Below, piece by piece: positions 61,324 to 64,000 of a stretch of 64,000 nt of DNA (its first letter is position 1; every line of letters starts with the position of its first letter). Both the position numbers and the translations under genes were made by a program. Below the pieces are notes generated by a model that made no database searches, was not told the origin of the DNA, and saw nothing but the letters and a program-made list of their open reading frames with translations. Source of the stretch: Roseovarius sp. W115 (GTDB lineage Bacteria > Pseudomonadota > Alphaproteobacteria > Rhodobacterales > Rhodobacteraceae); the NCBI RefSeq assembly GCF_032842945.2, contig NZ_CP146606.1, positions 372,001-436,000 on the forward strand, given 5' to 3'.

Positions 61324-64000
61324 TTAGAAGTCAAGGTTGTACCCGAACCTGGCTGCAATGCTTCCACTTGTGCCAAGCCCTGCATTTCCACTCAGCACGC
61401 CTCTGCCGACTGCCCGCTCTACGCCCATGGTCAGCGATCCTGTCGCAAAATCATCGCCAATTTCAGCGTCAAGTTCGACTGAATAGCTCAAACGATTGTT
61501 TTCGTTGACGCTTTCGGCTCCGATAGACCCGCCGAAACCGCACGCACCGTCCAGGCCGCCAAGCGACTCGTAACAGGAAATGCGAGGGGTCAGCCAAACG
61601 TTGACAGTGCCATCCTCGATCAAACGTTCTGTTCTAAGTTCAGCAAATGCGCGGCCCCCGGAAATGGCAGCCAGATCCAAGTCACCTGCTTCTGACAAGG
61701 CTCCGGATTGAGCGAGAACATCGACGTCAGAGCTTGGTGCGAAGACATAGTCGAAACCGGCACGTGGCGTGACCGTGGTCCGGCCGAGATCCCATTCGCC
61801 GGACAGGGCCGCACCAGCAAACCCTGCAACATATCTGTAGTCGCCAGATGCGGAAATGACGCCAATCGGGCGCTGGAAATCAAGGTCAAACTCATGACGG
61901 CCGGTTGCCGCACCAAGGTAGTAATCCACAAACAGGTTATTTTGGATCCGGTTGGCTCCGTAAATCCCGGCATTCACACCGAGGCCATCAATGTCGCCTG
62001 TGGCCCGGCTCGAGACATCGGTTTGCGATGCGTAAAGGCCAATAAAATACCCGAACACGCTTTGCGTGCCACGGTATTGCTCACGGCGATAAGAGAGGTT
62101 GACCGAGTACTGGGTCTGCCCTTCGTCCGTGTCGGTATAATTGAGCGACCCCTCAAAGATTTCGCGACGATCCGCAAGACAGTTGTGTTGGTCGTTCACG
62201 AACTGTCCATCTGCTGTAAAGAACCCGTCACTGCCATCCGCGTTAAAGCTGCGAACCAAGTTTGTGTCGTCGTTACAGGGGGCGATGTAGGCCTCTGCGT
62301 CCTCAAGCGCTCTGAACTCAACCCGGCGATTTTGTTCTCTGCCCACAGCCGTTGCGTTGGTCGCAATGGGCTGCGCTTCGCCATAGCCGCGCGCTACAAA
62401 ACCTGCCGTGTCTATGCCGCGCTCTGTCAGGGCACGCAGCACAGCGGTCACGCGACGCTGGCTCAGATCCTGATTATACTCTGCCGAGGCATTGCTGTCG
62501 GTATGCCCTGCCAGTTCAAAGGCGCTTCCCGAACAGCTGCGCAGGATCGTTGCGATCTCATCCAGCAACTGACTGCTTTGTGGTTTGATGATCGCTTTGT
62601 CGGTATCAAATAGGATTTTTTCCTGGGCCAGGCGCGAATTCACACCCGCCAGACAAGCATCCCGCGCGCGGCGCTGCAAGCGGTCCACGGCGTCGCCGGA
62701 AAACCGGCTCATTTGACGGGATTGCGTCGCCAGCGTATTGGCCAGGTCTTCTTCCAGGATATCTTTGAGATCTTCTTCGATTTCGTCGATAAGGCCACCC
62801 GTTCCAACCAGAACAGTTACAACTGCGGTGTCACAGTTGGTCGGGTTGCCGACCTCGCAAATCTCATATGTCAGGGCATAAATCCCGGCTGTCGTTCCAG
62901 CCAGAACCGTCACAACACCCGTGCCGGGATCAAGTGTGATCCCACCGGCAGGTGGCGTGACATTCAGGCCCAGCGCCGTGGTGCCATCCTGCGCTGTGCC
63001 AGTGGTATTGATTGTCACGTCAGTGCCAATGGCAGGGTTCGCAACGCCGCCCAGCGTGTCATTGGTGACAACGTTGGGAATTGTGCCGCCCGTTGTCTCG
63101 TCAATGGTTGGCGGTGTGTCATCGTTGGCGATGATTTCCGTCTGGTCGACCACAATCGTTACTTCTGCGGTGTCACAGTTGATCGGGTTGCCGACCTCAC
63201 AGATCTCGTAGGTATAGACAAATGTCCCGGGTGTCGTGCCGGGAGCTACGGTCACTTCACCATTAGCCGGGTTCAGAGTGATGCCGCCCGTGGCAGGGGT
63301 GACATCCAGACCAAGTGCGGTTGTGCCGTCCTGCGCGGTGCCCGCTTCATTCACGGTCACATCCGTGCCGATTGTCGGGTTGGCCACACCGCCGAGCGTG
63401 TCATTGGCCACGACATTCGGAATGGTGGCCCCAACGCCGCCCTGCGCAGCAGGTGGCGTATCATCATTGGCCACGATGGATGTCGGATCGACCAGAATTG
63501 TCACTTCGGCTGTGTCACAGTTGGTCGGATTGCCAACCTCGCAAATCTCGTAAGTGTAGACATAGTTGCCGGGTGTGGTGCCCGGAGCAACGGTTACAAC
63601 ACCATTGGCCGGGTTCAGAGTGATGCCGCCCGCGGCAGGGGTGACATCCAGACCAAGTGCGGTTGTGCCGTCCTGCGCGGTGCCGGTTTCATTCACGGTC
63701 ACATCCGTGCCGATTGTCGGGTTGGCCACACCGCCGAGCGTGTCATTGGCCACGACATTCGGGATGCTGGCCCCTGTGGTGCCATCGACATCGACAGGAC
63801 CATCGTCATTGGCCACAATCGAGGTTGCATCAACCACAATGGTCACTTCCGCCGTGTCACAGTTAGTTGGGTTGCCAACTTCGCAAATCTCGTAGGTGTA
63901 GACATAGGTGCCGGGCGTCGTGCCGGGGTCTACTGTCACTTCACCATTGGCTGGATTGAGCGTGATGCCCCCCGCAGCAGGGATGACATCAAGACCAAGC
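61324..64000 (-). CDS. Partial outer-membrane protein: tandem repeats, OmpA domain, C-terminal beta-barrel
   Basis: At least 892 residues, open through the right edge. From the N-terminal side there are at least three and a half 114-residue repeats (VANDDTPP..IPNVVANDTLGGVANPTIGTDVTVN..TAQDGTTALGLDVTP, then YTYEICEVGNPTNCDTAEVTI). A helical linker and an OmpA-type peptidoglycan-binding domain (ILFDTDKAIIKPQSSQLLDEI, GHTDSNASAEYNQDLSQRR, GYGEAQPIA) follow. The last about 280 residues are an autotransporter-like barrel ending in RFGYNLDF with the C-terminal Phe. Having the OmpA domain before the barrel is unusual. The role is likely adhesion and envelope anchoring. Confidence 0.85.
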   Translation of the reverse strand, partial: LGLDVIPAAGGITLNPANGEVTVDPGTTPGTYVYTYEICEVGNPTNCDTAEVTIVVDATSIVANDDGPVDVDGTTGASIPNVVANDTLGGVANPTIGTDVTVNETGTAQDGTTALGLDVTPAAGGITLNPANGVVTVAPGTTPGNYVYTYEICEVGNPTNCDTAEVTILVDPTSIVANDDTPPAAQGGVGATIPNVVANDTLGGVANPTIGTDVTVNEAGTAQDGTTALGLDVTPATGGITLNPANGEVTVAPGTTPGTFVYTYEICEVGNPINCDTAEVTIVVDQTEIIANDDTPPTIDETTGGTIPNVVTNDTLGGVANPAIGTDVTINTTGTAQDGTTALGLNVTPPAGGITLDPGTGVVTVLAGTTAGIYALTYEICEVGNPTNCDTAVVTVLVGTGGLIDEIEEDLKDILEEDLANTLATQSRQMSRFSGDAVDRLQRRARDACLAGVNSRLAQEKILFDTDKAIIKPQSSQLLDEIATILRSCSGSAFELAGHTDSNASAEYNQDLSQRRVTAVLRALTERGIDTAGFVARGYGEAQPIATNATAVGREQNRRVEFRALEDAEAYIAPCNDDTNLVRSFNADGSDGFFTADGQFVNDQHNCLADRREIFEGSLNYTDTDEGQTQYSVNLSYRREQYRGTQSVFGYFIGLYASQTDVSSRATGDIDGLGVNAGIYGANRIQNNLFVDYYLGAATGRHEFDLDFQRPIGVISASGDYRYVAGFAGAALSGEWDLGRTTVTPRAGFDYVFAPSSDVDVLAQSGALSEAGDLDLAAISGGRAFAELRTERLIEDGTVNVWLTPRISCYESLGGLDGACGFGGSIGAESVNENNRLSYSVELDAEIGDDFATGSLTMGVERAVGRGVLSGNAGLGTSGSIAARFGYNLDF
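62822..64000 (-). repeat. 342-bp tandem coding repeats
   Basis: The marker TGTCACAGTT recurs at 62829, 63171, 63513 and 63855, an exact period of 342 bp or 114 codons. The copies are highly similar at DNA level, with the two rightmost almost identical in places. They continue past the right edge. Each unit has two cysteines (EICEVGNPTNC). Confidence 0.95.

Noticed and set aside
63236..63895. Plus-strand open frames of about 105 codons repeated across the 342-bp units
   Set aside because: They are antisense shadows of the repeat-containing protein and recur only because the DNA repeats.
62822..64000. Regular repeats resembling a CRISPR array
   Set aside because: The period is 342 bp, the frame is open throughout and the units encode protein, so this is a coding tandem repeat.

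Overview
This 64 kb window looks like chromosome from a marine alphaproteobacterium of the Rhodobacterales (Roseobacter group). The coding density is high and overlapping start/stop codons are common. The core block cmk-rpsA-ihfB-lapA-trpF-trpB, the tup tungstate-uptake genes, a VPLPA-type C-terminal sorting tag and the dihydroxypropanesulfonate (hps/com) catabolic genes all fit that group. No rRNA operon, CRISPR array or intact insertion sequence was seen.

Layout. (1) 1-9913, minus strand: a tightly packed operon encoding a Ser/Thr kinase (frameshifted), an acidic FHA protein, a PP2C phosphatase, three P-loop GTPase-type proteins (one 714-residue dynamin-like), a small roadblock-like protein and an unknown protein. 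A partial ActR/RegA-type response regulator follows, preceded by a perfect 20-bp palindrome. This is the best candidate here for an undescribed system: a phospho-switch wired to dynamin-like GTPases. (2) 10099-15453: a LacI regulator, two tandem LacI operators and hpsN-SDR-ADH-comD-comE, which should oxidise 2,3-dihydroxypropane-1-sulfonate and decarboxylate sulfopyruvate; an aminotransferase and a YceI protein follow. (3) 17980-22880: a six-gene plus-strand cluster (GT4 glycosyltransferase, inositol-monophosphatase-like, medium-chain dehydrogenase-like, pterin-synthase-like, methyltransferase, RibD-C reductase) that looks like an uncharacterised small-molecule pathway, then opgH. (4) 25018-41786: redox and detoxification genes, tRNA-Ser, tupBCA with a fused HTH/binding-protein regulator, sulfatase, HlyD exporter subunit, mtfA, ychF, trpA and lldD. 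(5) 41988-49411: rplY, pth, a serine-hydrolase-like protein lacking its nucleophile, several small oxidative-stress-type genes, a TetR/amine-oxidase pair with a perfect operator, and a VPLPA-CTERM surface protein. (6) 49643-51660: a slipin with an atypical tRNA-Thr and a second tRNA-like hairpin. (7) 51662-58574: the tryptophan/translation block. (8) 58575-61323: a decayed mobile-element region with a primase fragment, a SLOG-family gene and about ten copies of a TAGTGTGCCA motif. (9) 61324 to the right edge: a large outer-membrane protein with 342-bp tandem repeats, an OmpA domain and a C-terminal beta-barrel.

Five genes (kinase, RibD-C, glutathione transferase, FAD amine oxidase, DUF2237) are each broken by one missing base in or beside a G/C run. 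This shared signature suggests under-called homopolymers in the assembly more than biological decay, although a phase-variable G tract in the kinase cannot be excluded. Start sites were chosen from overlaps, ribosome-binding sites and family N-termini. Functional calls come from motifs and family knowledge; no database search was run.
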